A stretch of DNA of 64,000 nucleotides from Flavobacterium sp. HJJ (GTDB lineage Bacteria > Bacteroidota > Bacteroidia > Flavobacteriales > Flavobacteriaceae), in the NCBI RefSeq assembly GCF_015351475.1, contig NZ_JADKPR010000019.1:1-64000 (forward strand), given 5' to 3'. Below the pieces are notes generated by a model. The model searched no databases, was not told the origin of the DNA, and worked only from the letters and a program-made list of their open reading frames with translations. The translations under genes and the position numbers were made by a program. This document shows positions 33,894 to 43,177 of the stretch, one piece after another. Each line of letters starts with the position of its first letter. The stretch's first letter is position 1.

Positions 33894-35054
33894 ATGAAAT
33901 CGACACTATTTATCTCCGCACTTTTGGCCACCACACTTTCTTTTGCAAGCTGTAACAATTCGAATGCAAAACCCTTAGAAAAAACTAATCCCGAAAAGCC
34001 AAAACCATCCGAAAACAACAAAATACAGGTTGCTCTTTTATTGGACACTTCCAACAGTATGGACGGATTGATCGACCAAGCCAAATCCAGACTTTGGAAT
34101 ATCGTAAACACTTTGACCACTCTTAAATATTCAGGAAAAACTCCCGATATCGAAATTGCTTTGTACGAATACGGCAACGACGGATTGACACAGCAATCCA
34201 ACTACATCCGACAAGTAACGCCACTCACCACCGATCTAGACTTGATTTCCGAAAAATTATTTGCACTAAGAACCAACGGAGGCAATGAATACTGTGGTGC
34301 GGTAATTCAAGACGCTACAAAAAAACTGCAATGGGAAAAAGCAAACGACAATATGAAACTCATTTATATTGCAGGAAACGAAGCCTTCAACCAAGGCGGA
34401 ATAAACTACAAGGAAGCAATCAGTGATGCGATGAAAAACGATATTTACGTGAATACTATCTTTTGCGGAAGCAGTTTAGAAGGCATCAACACCTTTTGGA
34501 AAGACGGAGCCGATTATGGAAAGGGAAAATACTTCAATATTGACTCTAATCAATCTATTCAATATGTATCAACGCCTTATGACGATCAAATATCAAATTG
34601 TAATGTAAGGATAAATAACACCTATATTGGGTATGGCTCTAAAGGTATTTCCAAAAAAATGAATCAGGAAGCACAAGACAAAAATGCACAAGGCGTTTCA
34701 TCTGCCAATTATGCGGAGCGTGCTATAAGTAAATCCAAAACGGTGTATAAAAACGAAAGCTGGGACTTAGTTGACAAAGTAAAACAAGACCCAAAAGCCA
34801 TTACAAAAATCAAAAAAGAAGAATTACCCGCCGAACTTCAAAATAAATCGGAAGCAGAAGTAGAAAAAATCGTTGCCCAAAAAACCAAGGAGAGAGAAGC
34901 TATCCAAAAAGAAATTGGTGAATTGGGCAAAAAACGCCAGCAATACATCGACACCGAAACAAAAAAAACAAAATCACAAGATGATTTAGGCAAGGCAATT
35001 AACACCTCTATTGTGGCTTTGGCAAAAGCGAAAGGTTATACAGTAGAAAAATAA
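33894..35054 (+). CDS. von Willebrand factor A domain lipoprotein
   Basis: 386 residues. Lipobox LSFASC (Cys20), then a vWA fold with the metal-site motif DTSNS (Asp51, Ser53, Ser55) in QVALLLDTSNSMDGLIDQAK, a later TNGGNEYCG loop (the MIDAS Thr region) and LIYIAGNEAF. The C-terminal ~110 residues are charged coiled coil (KTKEREAIQKEIGELGKKRQ). Likely an envelope-anchored protein-protein interaction module. It shares its operator type with the SIMPL gene. Confidence 0.88.
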   Translation: MKSTLFISALLATTLSFASCNNSNAKPLEKTNPEKPKPSENNKIQVALLLDTSNSMDGLIDQAKSRLWNIVNTLTTLKYSGKTPDIEIALYEYGNDGLTQQSNYIRQVTPLTTDLDLISEKLFALRTNGGNEYCGAVIQDATKKLQWEKANDNMKLIYIAGNEAFNQGGINYKEAISDAMKNDIYVNTIFCGSSLEGINTFWKDGADYGKGKYFNIDSNQSIQYVSTPYDDQISNCNVRINNTYIGYGSKGISKKMNQEAQDKNAQGVSSANYAERAISKSKTVYKNESWDLVDKVKQDPKAITKIKKEELPAELQNKSEAEVEKIVAQKTKEREAIQKEIGELGKKRQQYIDTETKKTKSQDDLGKAINTSIVALAKAKGYTVEK

Positions 35055-35250
35055 ACCTTACAAAGTATTCGTAATAGACTCAAAACGATAAAATTAGACA
35101 TTGTTTCACACGGATTTTTTAATGATGCTTATAAAATCTGTGTGAATGTGTTTAATCCGTGGCAAAAAAAATTATAAAAAATTTAAGCAGACACCCAACC
35201 TTTTTCAGCTTTTTGTCATCTATAGAGATATAATCTTAACTTACTACCTC

Positions 35251-36903
35251 ATGAAAAAAATTTATTTCCTCTTTGCGTTATTGTTTTCGGCATTTAGTTT
35301 TGCTCAAAAACCAATTTTCACGACTGCCAAAGTAAAAGCTGCAACCGTGTATTTTAACGCTGCAGAAATCTCTCAAACAGCTAATATAAATCTGCCATTA
35401 GGTACAAGTGAGATTGTCATCAAAAATGTAGCCGTCGATTTAAATGAAAACTCGGTACAGATAGGCGCACCTGTAAGCGTAACAGTACTTTCGGTTCAAT
35501 TTACAAACGACTACGTTTCGGAATATGAAGTGGATTTAAAATCTCCAGCATTAAAAAAAGTAAAAGACAGTATCGTTTTGGTACAAAAAGAACTTTTAAA
35601 AGTGGGTAATGCCAAAAATTCGGAAACCAAAACATTGGCATTATTAGACAGAAATCAGCAGGTTTCGGGAGTGAATTCGGGTTTGAATGTATTAGAACTA
35701 ATGAAAATGGTCGATTATTACAAATCCAAACAGACTGAAATTGCCAATACAATAAACGCCTTAGCCGAAAAAGAGCAAAAACTCAATGAGACTCTTCAAA
35801 AGCTGAACAACAAACTCGAAGTAGATACAAGCAAAGAAGAAAAAACTTCTTCTGGAAAACTGATAGTTCAGGTGATGAATAATCTGGCTGGAACAGTTCC
35901 TTTGGACATTACCTATTTGTCAAATAATGCTTCGTGGACACCATTCTATGATTTACGCACCGAAAGTGTAACGGCACCAATCAATATGATGTACAAAGCG
36001 CAGGTTATTCAAAACACTGGAATCGATTGGAAAAAAGTAAAACTGACTCTGTCCAGTGGCGTTCCAAATCAGAACAATCAAGCGCCTTTATTAAGTTCAT
36101 GGTTCTTAAACTATAGAGCAAATGACAGATTACAAGAAGTAGTTGTTGTTGGTTATGGCTCTAAGAGAAAAGGAATCCAAAATCAATTGCAGGGAACAGT
36201 TGCTGGAGTTCAGATTGCCAAGGAAGAAATGAATGCACAACCGATAACGATGGCTGAATCATCGGTTTCAAACTATACGACTGTATCTGAAAACCAATTG
36301 AATATTTCATTTGATATTGATATTCCTTATGATATTTTATCAAATGGAAAAGTACACAGCGTTTCATTGAAAGAAATTAAACTTCCAGCATCCTATAAGT
36401 TTTATGCAGTACCAAAAGCAGAAAAAGATGCTTTTTTACTGGCTCAGATTGCCGATTACAGCAAATACAATCTGCTGAGAGGAGAAGCCAATATTATCTT
36501 TGAAGGCATGTATGTGGGTAAAACGTTTATCGAACCAAACCAAACGAGCGACACTTTGAGTTTAAGCATGGGGCGTGATAAAAAAGTGACTATCAAACGC
36601 GAAAAAGTCGTGGATCAATCGGGCACCAAGTTTTTATCTTCTAAAAAAGAACAGACTTTTACCTTTGATATTACCATTAGAAACAATAAAAAAGAAACAA
36701 TCGAAATGCTGCTAAAAGATCAATATCCGTTGAGTTCCAATAAAGACATTGAAATTGAATTACTGCAAAGCGATCGTGCTAAAGTAAATCCGGAAACAGG
36801 AATCCTAACATGGCAACTGCAGATGAAGCCAAATGAAACCAAGAAAATCAGGATTAGTTACAAAGTGCGGTATCCAAAAGATCAGGTTATAGAGAATTTA
36901 TAA
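35251..36903 (+). CDS. DUF4139 (MuiA-like) protein with TonB-receptor-like insert
   Basis: 550 residues. I start at ATG 35251 because it opens a signal peptide (KIYFLFALLFSAFSFAQ); the longer frame to 35146 adds an unlikely 35 residues. The N-domain (KAATVYFNAAEISQTANINL) and the C-domain (TYLSNNASWTPFYDLRTES, DPYPLSSNKDIEIELL-like, GILTWQLQMKPNE) match the mucoidy-inhibitor A / DUF4139 family, with a coiled coil between (~115-195). At residues ~293-312 sits LQEVVVVGYGSKRKG followed by LQGTVAGVQI, a pattern of SusC-type TonB receptors and foreign to this family. Confidence 0.85.
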   Translation: MKKIYFLFALLFSAFSFAQKPIFTTAKVKAATVYFNAAEISQTANINLPLGTSEIVIKNVAVDLNENSVQIGAPVSVTVLSVQFTNDYVSEYEVDLKSPALKKVKDSIVLVQKELLKVGNAKNSETKTLALLDRNQQVSGVNSGLNVLELMKMVDYYKSKQTEIANTINALAEKEQKLNETLQKLNNKLEVDTSKEEKTSSGKLIVQVMNNLAGTVPLDITYLSNNASWTPFYDLRTESVTAPINMMYKAQVIQNTGIDWKKVKLTLSSGVPNQNNQAPLLSSWFLNYRANDRLQEVVVVGYGSKRKGIQNQLQGTVAGVQIAKEEMNAQPITMAESSVSNYTTVSENQLNISFDIDIPYDILSNGKVHSVSLKEIKLPASYKFYAVPKAEKDAFLLAQIADYSKYNLLRGEANIIFEGMYVGKTFIEPNQTSDTLSLSMGRDKKVTIKREKVVDQSGTKFLSSKKEQTFTFDITIRNNKKETIEMLLKDQYPLSSNKDIEIELLQSDRAKVNPETGILTWQLQMKPNETKKIRISYKVRYPKDQVIENL

Positions 36904-36908
36904 ACTGT

Positions 36909-36951
36909 AAAGCCTGTCAGATTCAAAAAAACTGACAGGCTTTTATTTTTT
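36909..36951 (+). terminator. Intrinsic terminator after the DUF4139 gene
   Basis: AGCCTGTCAG (36911-36920) pairs with CTGACAGGCT (36932-36941), followed by a T-rich run. It lies between convergent genes and could serve the aldo-keto reductase too. Confidence 0.8.
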
Positions 36952-36961
36952 ATATTCAGAT

Positions 36962-37999
36962 TTAAGGCGCGGGATCAGGAATAACAGCCTGAACAGCATT
37001 AATCTCCTCTAAAATTTCTTTTGATAAAACTACATCAATAGTATCAATATTTTCTTTGAGCTGTTCCATTGTTGTAGCACCAATAATTGAACTGGTCACA
37101 AAAGGCTGGTGCAATACAAAAGCCTGAGCCAATTGCGTTAATGTAAATCCGTGTTTATGGGCAATTTTTTGGTATAATTTAGCTGCTTCAGTAGATTGAG
37201 CACTGCTGTATCTTGCATATTGCGGAAACAGGATCAATCTTGCATTTGGATGGCTTTCGCCTGTCAAAAATTTACCCGACAAAACGCCAAAAGCCAATGG
37301 CGAATACGCCAATAACCCCACATTTTCACGAAGACAAACTTCGGCAGAAGCGTTTTCAAAAAGGCGGTTCAGCAAAGAATATGGATTTTGAATCGTTTTA
37401 ATTCTTGGCAGATTGTTATATTTACTTTCCTCTAGAAAACGCATCATTCCCCAAGGATTTTCATTAGAAACTCCAATGTGCTTTATTTTTCCAGCTTTAA
37501 TCAGACCGTCTAAGGTTTCCAAAACCTCATGAATATTATCTTCCCATGCATCGTCCTGAATTTTAAGCCCTCGCTGTCCAAAACAATTAGTTTTGCGCTC
37601 CGGCCAATGCAGTTGATAAATATCCAGATAATCGGTTTGAAGCCGCTGCAGACTTTTATCCAAAGCATATTGAATACTTACTGGAGAAAAATCAAGTTTT
37701 TCGCGCATATAGCCAAAAAGAGGATTCGGCCCAGCAATTTTGGAAGCCAGAACAATTTCTTCCCTTTTTCCTGTTTTCTTCAGCCAAGTTCCAATGATTT
37801 TTTCAGTGCTTCCGTAGGTTTCTTCTCTGCTTGGAATAGAATACATCTCGGCGGTATCAAAAAAATTGACTCCTTTGTCGAGTGCATAATCCATTTGAGC
37901 ATGCCCTTCGGATTCCGTGTTCTGCTGTCCGAAAGTCATCGTTCCAAGGCATATTTTACTAACTTTAATATCAGTATCTGGTAAAGTGGTATATTTCAT
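36962..37999 (-). CDS. Aldo/keto reductase (Tas-like)
   Basis: 345-residue NAD(P)H-dependent oxidoreductase of the AKR superfamily. Catalytic elements: FFDTAEMYS (Asp and Tyr), LASKIAGP (Lys) and YQLHWPER (His). GVSNENPWGMMRF and SSIIGATTMEQLKENI are further family signatures, the latter binding the cofactor. The opening KYTTLPDTDIKVSKICLGTM is typical of Tas-like members. The substrate is unknown. It stands alone. Confidence 0.94.
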   Translation of the reverse strand: MKYTTLPDTDIKVSKICLGTMTFGQQNTESEGHAQMDYALDKGVNFFDTAEMYSIPSREETYGSTEKIIGTWLKKTGKREEIVLASKIAGPNPLFGYMREKLDFSPVSIQYALDKSLQRLQTDYLDIYQLHWPERKTNCFGQRGLKIQDDAWEDNIHEVLETLDGLIKAGKIKHIGVSNENPWGMMRFLEESKYNNLPRIKTIQNPYSLLNRLFENASAEVCLRENVGLLAYSPLAFGVLSGKFLTGESHPNARLILFPQYARYSSAQSTEAAKLYQKIAHKHGFTLTQLAQAFVLHQPFVTSSIIGATTMEQLKENIDTIDVVLSKEILEEINAVQAVIPDPAP

Positions 38000-38180
38000 T
38001 TTTTTTAAGTGGCTAAGTTTCTGAGATGCTAAGAAGCTAAGTTTTTTTTATGGAAGCAAAGATAAAAATTAATTTATCGTCTAGCATTTTTGAATTACAT
38101 CAAACTAGATCCGGAGAAATAAAAAACTGAATGTTTCTCTGAATCCAAGTCAAATTACCAATCCTTACCTATTTTTTTTA

Positions 38181-38188
38181 TATTTTTG
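38181..38188 (+). promoter_or_regulatory. -7 box of the toxin-antitoxin locus
   Basis: TATTTTTG matches TAnnTTTG, 47 bp before the preferred antitoxin start (38235). No -33 TTG at good spacing. Confidence 0.35.
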
Positions 38189-38234
38189 TAATTAGCAGTA
38201 TCTGTTGAATAACCATTTAATCAGCAAACTAATT

Positions 38235-38471
38235 ATGAAACTACAAGTTTTACATGATAGTGACGGAAATAATTCGGGTGTGTATATTCCTGCTCAAGAA
38301 TGGGATTTAATTAAAAAACAATATCCCGATATTGAGGAAATCACAGAAGATATACCTGATTGGCAAAAAGAAATTTTGTCTTCAAGAATTGAAGCAATTT
38401 ATAAAAATCCAGAAAGAGTAAAACCAATTAAAGGTCTTTTTGATACGCTCGATAAAAAAGTCAAAAAATGA
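38235..38471 (+). CDS. Antitoxin of a ParE/RelE-type module
   Basis: 78 residues from ATG 38235 (an ATG at 38205 would add ten residues; I prefer 38235 because MKLQVLHDSDGNNSGVYIP is the typical family start). The small acidic protein with YIPAQEWDLIKKQYPDIE and the C-terminal NPERVKPIKGLFDTLDKK resembles antitoxins found beside ParE-like toxins in Bacteroidetes. The stop overlaps the toxin ATG (ATGA at 38468), as in many TA operons. Confidence 0.75.
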   Translation: MKLQVLHDSDGNNSGVYIPAQEWDLIKKQYPDIEEITEDIPDWQKEILSSRIEAIYKNPERVKPIKGLFDTLDKKVKK

Positions 38472-38785
38472 TTGTCTTTGATTTTGAGCTAAACTATTTT
38501 GAATAAGTAGAAAGAGATATTGACAATGCTAAATTATGGTATTACGAGCAAAACCCAGATACTGATTTAGAAGAACGGTTTGCCAAAGCAATAAAAGAAA
38601 TCATTTTAAAGATTCAAAAAAATCCTTTTATCTATTCCCCAATATTTAAAAACATTCGTATAGCTCATCCAAAAATATTTCCATATGGAATTCATTTTTA
38701 CATTGAAGAAGATTTAAAACAAATCACAATCGTTGCAATTCTTCACAATAAACAAGACAAAAGAAAACTAAATGAGAGACTTTAA
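38468..38785 (+). pseudogene. ParE/RelE-family toxin, interrupted by a nonsense codon
   Basis: The frame from ATG 38468 to TAA 38785 has 106 codons. It reads MIVFDFELNYFE, then TAA at 38504-38506, then VERDIDNAKLWYYEQNPDT and on to FPYGIHFYIEEDLKQITIV and NKQDKRKLNERL, a complete ParE-like toxin. One base change explains the stop. No start codon lies close after it, so the toxin is probably dead while its antitoxin stays intact. Confidence 0.8.
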
Positions 38786-38804
38786 AAACCATATTCATTC
38801 CAAT

Positions 38805-38837
38805 AAAAAAGGTTCACGTGCAAACGTGAACCTTTTT
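38805..38837. terminator. Bidirectional intrinsic terminator
   Basis: AAAAAGGTTCACG pairs with CGTGAACCTTTTT around a short TGCAAA loop. It lies between the toxin relic and the convergent OmpA gene, with A/T runs on both sides. Confidence 0.85.
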
Positions 38838-38860
38838 AAAATTAGTAACTTAGCGACTTT

Positions 38861-39799
38861 CTAAAACTCATTCAGCATTTTAGAAATTTCGTCCAATTTA
38901 GGAGTCAGGATAATTTCGATTCTGCGGTTTTTAGATTTACCTTCAGCAGTACTATTGCTAACTAATGGTGAATATTCACTACGCCCTGCAGCAGTAAGAT
39001 TCTGTTTGTTTACTTTTTTGTTTTCGCCCAAAATAGCAACAATTGCCGTTGCTCTTTTGGTCGAAAGATCCCAGTTGTCTGCAATAGGTCCAGAACCTTC
39101 GTAAGGATCATTATCAGTATGTCCTTCTATCAATACCGAAATATCCGGATTATCACCCAAAACTTTCCCTACCTCAACAACTGCTTTTTTACCTTCGACA
39201 CCAACAGCCCAGCTGCCTGAACTGAAAAGCAGTTTGTTTTCCATAGAAACATATACTTTTCCGTTTTTTTGTTCCACCGTCAAACCTTTGCCTTCAAAAC
39301 CATTAAGCGCTTTTGAAAGTGTTTCTTTTAGTTTTTTCATGCTGGCTTCTTTGGCCGCAATTAAATCTTCCAGTTCTTTTAACCGCTGGCTGCTTTCATT
39401 CAGTTTTTCCTGTTCATCTGCCAGCGCTTTTGCTTTAGCATCCAATTGTGCCAATAAATCACGGTTCTTTTTCATATTAGCTTCCAATGATTCATTGCTG
39501 TTTTTTTCTAAAGCAGCATACGAATCCTGCATCACTTTCATTTTATTTTTCGCTGCTTCTAAATCAGCCTGGACTTTGGCTAGGTTAGCATTGACATCGT
39601 CAAGTTTACCCTGCAAAGCAGTTTTGTCAGATTCCAGCTGTTTTTTGGAAACCAAAAGAGCAGCGTTTTCATCAGAAATAGCTCGGTTTTCTTTTTTTAG
39701 ATTCGCAAATTGGTTTTCAAGATCATTGTAAATTTTCTTAGAAACACAAGAAGTACTCAGTGCGAGAATTAAAAGTCCAATGGAAATTCTTTTTATCAT
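38861..39799 (-). CDS. OmpA-family peptidoglycan-binding lipoprotein
   Basis: 312 residues. Lipobox LSTSC (Cys18), then a long coiled coil (~25-170, rich in Lys/Glu/Leu/Ala) and a C-terminal OmpA-like domain (~185-300) with VLIEGHTDNDPYEGSGPIAD and LSTKRATAIVAIL, the peptidoglycan-binding signature. There is no beta-barrel. It probably tethers the outer membrane to the cell wall. Confidence 0.93.
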   Translation of the reverse strand: MIKRISIGLLILALSTSCVSKKIYNDLENQFANLKKENRAISDENAALLVSKKQLESDKTALQGKLDDVNANLAKVQADLEAAKNKMKVMQDSYAALEKNSNESLEANMKKNRDLLAQLDAKAKALADEQEKLNESSQRLKELEDLIAAKEASMKKLKETLSKALNGFEGKGLTVEQKNGKVYVSMENKLLFSSGSWAVGVEGKKAVVEVGKVLGDNPDISVLIEGHTDNDPYEGSGPIADNWDLSTKRATAIVAILGENKKVNKQNLTAAGRSEYSPLVSNSTAEGKSKNRRIEIILTPKLDEISKMLNEF

Positions 39800-39923
39800 T
39801 TTTCTTAAATTTTATTATTTATTGTAGTATTTGAGGTCAAAAGTTCTTGTAATACAGAATGCCCTAGCCTGGCTATCCATTGCAATATTTTTATTTTAAA
39901 TTAACATTATCATTGCTATTATG

Positions 39924-40685
39924 TTATTCAATTTCGACCAAAACAGGGCAATGGTCAGAATGCATAGCATCAGGCAGTATAACGGCTCTTTTGAGTTTGT
40001 GTTTTAATGAATCACTGACCAAATTATAATCGATGCGCCAGCCTTTATTATTCCCACGTGCTCCGGCTCGGTAACTCCACCACGAGTATTGGTGCGGCTC
40101 ACTGTTGAAATAACGAAAACTATCCACAAATCCGGATTTCATGAATTTATCGAGCCAAGCTCTTTCTTCGGGTAAAAAACCAGAAACATTTTTATTACGA
40201 ATCGGGTCGTGAATGTCAATCGCCTCATGGCAGATATTGTAATCACCGCAAATAATCAGATTAGGTATGGTTGTTTTGAGAATGTCAATATAATTTTGAA
40301 AATCATCCATGTACATAAACTTATGGTTCAAACGATCGATATTAGTTCCCGATGGCAGGTACAGACTCATAATTGAACAATCGTCAAAATCGGCACGAAG
40401 ATTACGCCCCTCAAAATCCATGTGCTGAATTCCAGTACCATAAACTACGTTATTAGGTTTTATTTTGGAAAGAATAGCAACACCGCTATAGCCTTTTTTA
40501 GTGGCTGGATAATAATATTGATACGGATAACCAGCAGCGGTAATTTCCAAAACAGGAATCTGCTCTTCGGTTGCTTTGATTTCCTGTAAACAAATTACGT
40601 CAGGATTAGCATGCTGAAGCCATTCGATGAAACCTTTAGTAATTGCAGCTCGGATTCCGTTGACGTTGTATGAGATTATTTTCAT
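39924..40685 (-). CDS. xth: Exodeoxyribonuclease III
   Basis: 253 residues from ATG 40685 (MKIISYNVNGIRAAITKGF). The frame is open to 40814 but the extra 43 residues are not family-like. Endonuclease/exonuclease/phosphatase fold with VICLQEIKA (metal-binding Glu), GYSGVAILSK, IICGDYNI, GWRIDYNLVS and SDHCPV (catalytic Asp-His). It removes 3' blocks and cuts at abasic sites in DNA repair. Confidence 0.95.
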   Translation of the reverse strand: MKIISYNVNGIRAAITKGFIEWLQHANPDVICLQEIKATEEQIPVLEITAAGYPYQYYYPATKKGYSGVAILSKIKPNNVVYGTGIQHMDFEGRNLRADFDDCSIMSLYLPSGTNIDRLNHKFMYMDDFQNYIDILKTTIPNLIICGDYNICHEAIDIHDPIRNKNVSGFLPEERAWLDKFMKSGFVDSFRYFNSEPHQYSWWSYRAGARGNNKGWRIDYNLVSDSLKHKLKRAVILPDAMHSDHCPVLVEIE

Positions 40686-40843
40686 TAATGTACTTTTTTG
40701 TCCGAAATAATGGCTATCAAAAAGGCTCTTAAAAACCAATTTTTTATCCCAAATTCGGAAGATTATTTTTTCTATGGATTCCAAAAGTAGTAAAAAGTAA
40801 AAAGATTGATTCAAAAAAAACCATAAAAAATGGAGTATTTTGC

Positions 40844-40851
40844 TATCTTTG
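40844..40851 (+). promoter_or_regulatory. -7 box of the OlsF-like gene
   Basis: TATCTTTG matches TAnnTTTG exactly, 25 bp before the start at 40877. No TTG at the ideal -33 position. Confidence 0.45.
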
Positions 40852-40876
40852 CTTCTTGCTCAAAAAAGAAAAATAA

Positions 40877-42694
40877 ATGGGTTTAGTTACCGCGAAAGAA
40901 GTTGCAAAGGCAATAAATACGGATAAGTACGGGGTTTTCGGTACTTTTTCGGGTTGGCTGCTGATGAAAGTTTTAAAGATTTCGACATTAAACAAAATAT
41001 ATGACCGCAACAAACATCTGAAAGAGGTTCCATTCTTGAATGCTATTTTGGACGAGTTTCAGATTAAATTTGAAATTCCGGAAGAAGATTTTAAACGCTT
41101 ACCGAAAGACGGTGCCTACATTACCATATCCAATCACCCGCTTGGTGGAATTGATGGTATTCTGCTATTGAAATTAATGCTTGAAAAAGAGCCTAATTTC
41201 AAAATCATTGCCAATTTTTTACTTCACCGTATTGATCCGATGAAGCCTTACATCATGCCGGTCAATCCTTTTGAAAATCACAAAGATGCCAAATCCAGCG
41301 TGGTTGGAATTAAGGAGACACTTCGTCATTTAAGAGACGGAAAACCTTTGGGAATGTTCCCTGCTGGTGAAGTTTCTACGTATAAAGATGGAAAACTGGT
41401 AGTTGATAAAGCTTGGGAAGAAGGTGCCATAAAAGTAATCCGAAAAGCACAGGTTCCTGTAGTTCCAATTTATTTTCATGCTAAAAACAGCCGATTATTT
41501 TATTTTTTATCGAAAATAAACGACACGCTTAGAACTGCTAAACTTCCATCTGAGCTCCTTACTCAAAAAGACCGGATCATCAAAGTCCGCGTAGGAAAAC
41601 CAATTTCAGTTGCGGAACAGAACGAATACGAATCCATTGAAGATTATACGGAATTCCTGAGAAAGAAAACCTATATGCTGGCCAATCCGTTTGAAAAAGA
41701 ATCCAAACTTTTACAGACGCCATCACTTAAAATACCCAAAAGTCCCAAAGAAATAGTTACTGCCAGCGATCAGAATAAAATTGAAGCCGAAGTAAAAAAT
41801 CTGCGCAAGAAAGACTGCCGTTTACTGCAGAGCAAAAACTACGAAGTGTTTTTTACAGATGCCAAATCGATTCCTCATATTTTACATGAAATAGGCCGTT
41901 TGCGGGAAATCACTTTCAGAGAGGTTGGAGAAGGAACTAACGAGTCTATTGATATTGACAAATACGATCAATATTATAATCACATGTTTTTGTGGGATGA
42001 TGAAACCAAAAAAATCGCCGGTGCCTACCGTATGGGATTAGGTTCTGAAATTTATCCAAAATATGGCATTGAAGGTTTTTACTTAAATGATCTGTTTCGA
42101 TTTGAACCAGAATTAAACGATATGATGCTGAGTTCAATAGAAATGGGACGTGCTTTTATCGTGAAAGAATATCAGCAAAGACCTATGCCTTTGTTCCTGC
42201 TTTGGAAGGGGATTATTCACACTACTCTAAGGTATCCAGAGCATAAATATTTGATTGGCGGTGTGAGTATCAGTAATCAGTTTTCTGACTTTTCAAAATC
42301 GTTAATGATTGAATTCATGAAATCTAATTATTACGATCCATATATTGCACAATATGTACATCCGAAAAAAGCATATAAAGTAAAACTTAAAGACGCTGAC
42401 AAAGACTTTATACTAGATGAAGCCGAAGCAGATTTGAATAAATTCGACAAAATTATTGACGAATTAGAACCTGGGAATCTGCGTCTGCCTGTTTTGATTA
42501 AAAAATACATCAAGCAGAATGCAAGAGTAATTGCCTTTAATGTTGACCCATTATTCAACAATGCAATCGACGGATTAATGTACATTCGAATCGCAGATAT
42601 ACCAGAAAGCACTATGAAACCAGTTATGGAAGAATTTCAGGCTGAATTGGAGCGAAAACTGAATGATAAAGACGAACCGGAAGAAGAAGAATAA
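40877..42694 (+). CDS. olsF: Bifunctional acyltransferase, OlsF-like (ornithine lipid synthesis)
   Basis: 605 residues with two acyltransferase domains. Residues ~75-270 are PlsC-like (ISNHPLGGIDG, LGMFPAGEVSTYK, VPVVPIYFHAKNS). Residues ~320-520 are a GNAT-like N-acyltransferase of the OlsB type (IGRLREITFREVGEGT, IAGAYRMGLGSEIYP, ELGRAFI-like SIEMGRAFIVKEYQ). This combination matches OlsF enzymes, in which one domain N-acylates ornithine with a 3-hydroxy fatty acid and the other adds the second acyl chain. Activity is inferred from domain pairing. Ends in an acidic tail. Confidence 0.82.
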   Translation: MGLVTAKEVAKAINTDKYGVFGTFSGWLLMKVLKISTLNKIYDRNKHLKEVPFLNAILDEFQIKFEIPEEDFKRLPKDGAYITISNHPLGGIDGILLLKLMLEKEPNFKIIANFLLHRIDPMKPYIMPVNPFENHKDAKSSVVGIKETLRHLRDGKPLGMFPAGEVSTYKDGKLVVDKAWEEGAIKVIRKAQVPVVPIYFHAKNSRLFYFLSKINDTLRTAKLPSELLTQKDRIIKVRVGKPISVAEQNEYESIEDYTEFLRKKTYMLANPFEKESKLLQTPSLKIPKSPKEIVTASDQNKIEAEVKNLRKKDCRLLQSKNYEVFFTDAKSIPHILHEIGRLREITFREVGEGTNESIDIDKYDQYYNHMFLWDDETKKIAGAYRMGLGSEIYPKYGIEGFYLNDLFRFEPELNDMMLSSIEMGRAFIVKEYQQRPMPLFLLWKGIIHTTLRYPEHKYLIGGVSISNQFSDFSKSLMIEFMKSNYYDPYIAQYVHPKKAYKVKLKDADKDFILDEAEADLNKFDKIIDELEPGNLRLPVLIKKYIKQNARVIAFNVDPLFNNAIDGLMYIRIADIPESTMKPVMEEFQAELERKLNDKDEPEEEE

Positions 42695-42705
42695 ATTCTG
42701 AATAT

Positions 42706-42735
42706 AAAAAAAAGCCCTGTTTCGGGCTTTTTTTA
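42706..42735. terminator. Bidirectional intrinsic terminator
   Basis: AAAAAAAGCCC and GGGCTTTTTTT form a GC-capped stem with a short TGTTTC loop between the OlsF-like gene and the convergent DUF2752 gene, whose stop codon lies at its edge. Confidence 0.85.
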
Positions 42736-43170
42736 TTTCCAAATGGATTCTTTTAAAATAGAATCAAAAGTATTATTTTCAACAAAATGGGTAATTCTCA
42801 CTATCTGATAGCAGATAAGAAAACAAGCCAGAAAATAGGCTAGTTTTTTATTGTACAAAATCCCATTGAAATATTCTTTTTTTGTAACTAATTCTGCTGC
42901 TAAAACAAATATCGTCATTACGCAGAAAAGAACCACAAAAGGCCCCAGAATATGATAATACAAGCTTTTATGCAGATCTCCTTCATAGAAATAAACCAAT
43001 GATTTAGTTATCCCGCAGCCTGGGCAGGGAAAACCGGTAAGCATCTTAAAGGGACATAACGACTGATCTGTTTCAAGATGATTATTCTGATTGTGGAGCA
43101 TCAAAAAAAACGGAATTACAAGAGTTATCACAGCTCCTATAATTCCGAGTATTTTTCGTTGTCGTTTCAT
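42733..43170 (-). CDS. DUF2752 membrane protein
   Basis: 145 residues, three to four membrane spans. The diagnostic CPFKMLTGFPCPGCGITKS motif (paired cysteines between spans) identifies DUF2752. It lies 7 bp after the DUF4234-like gene, so they are cotranscribed. The function is unknown. Confidence 0.88.
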   Translation of the reverse strand: MKRQRKILGIIGAVITLVIPFFLMLHNQNNHLETDQSLCPFKMLTGFPCPGCGITKSLVYFYEGDLHKSLYYHILGPFVVLFCVMTIFVLAAELVTKKEYFNGILYNKKLAYFLACFLICYQIVRITHFVENNTFDSILKESIWK

Positions 43171-43177
43171 TTCTATA

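Noticed and set aside
35146..35250. Longer start for the DUF4139 gene
   Set aside because: The extra 35 residues precede a good signal peptide at 35251 and overlap intergenic repeat-like DNA.
40686..40814. Longer start for exonuclease III
   Set aside because: Family proteins start at MKIISYNVNG; the extension is hydrophobic and not conserved in type.
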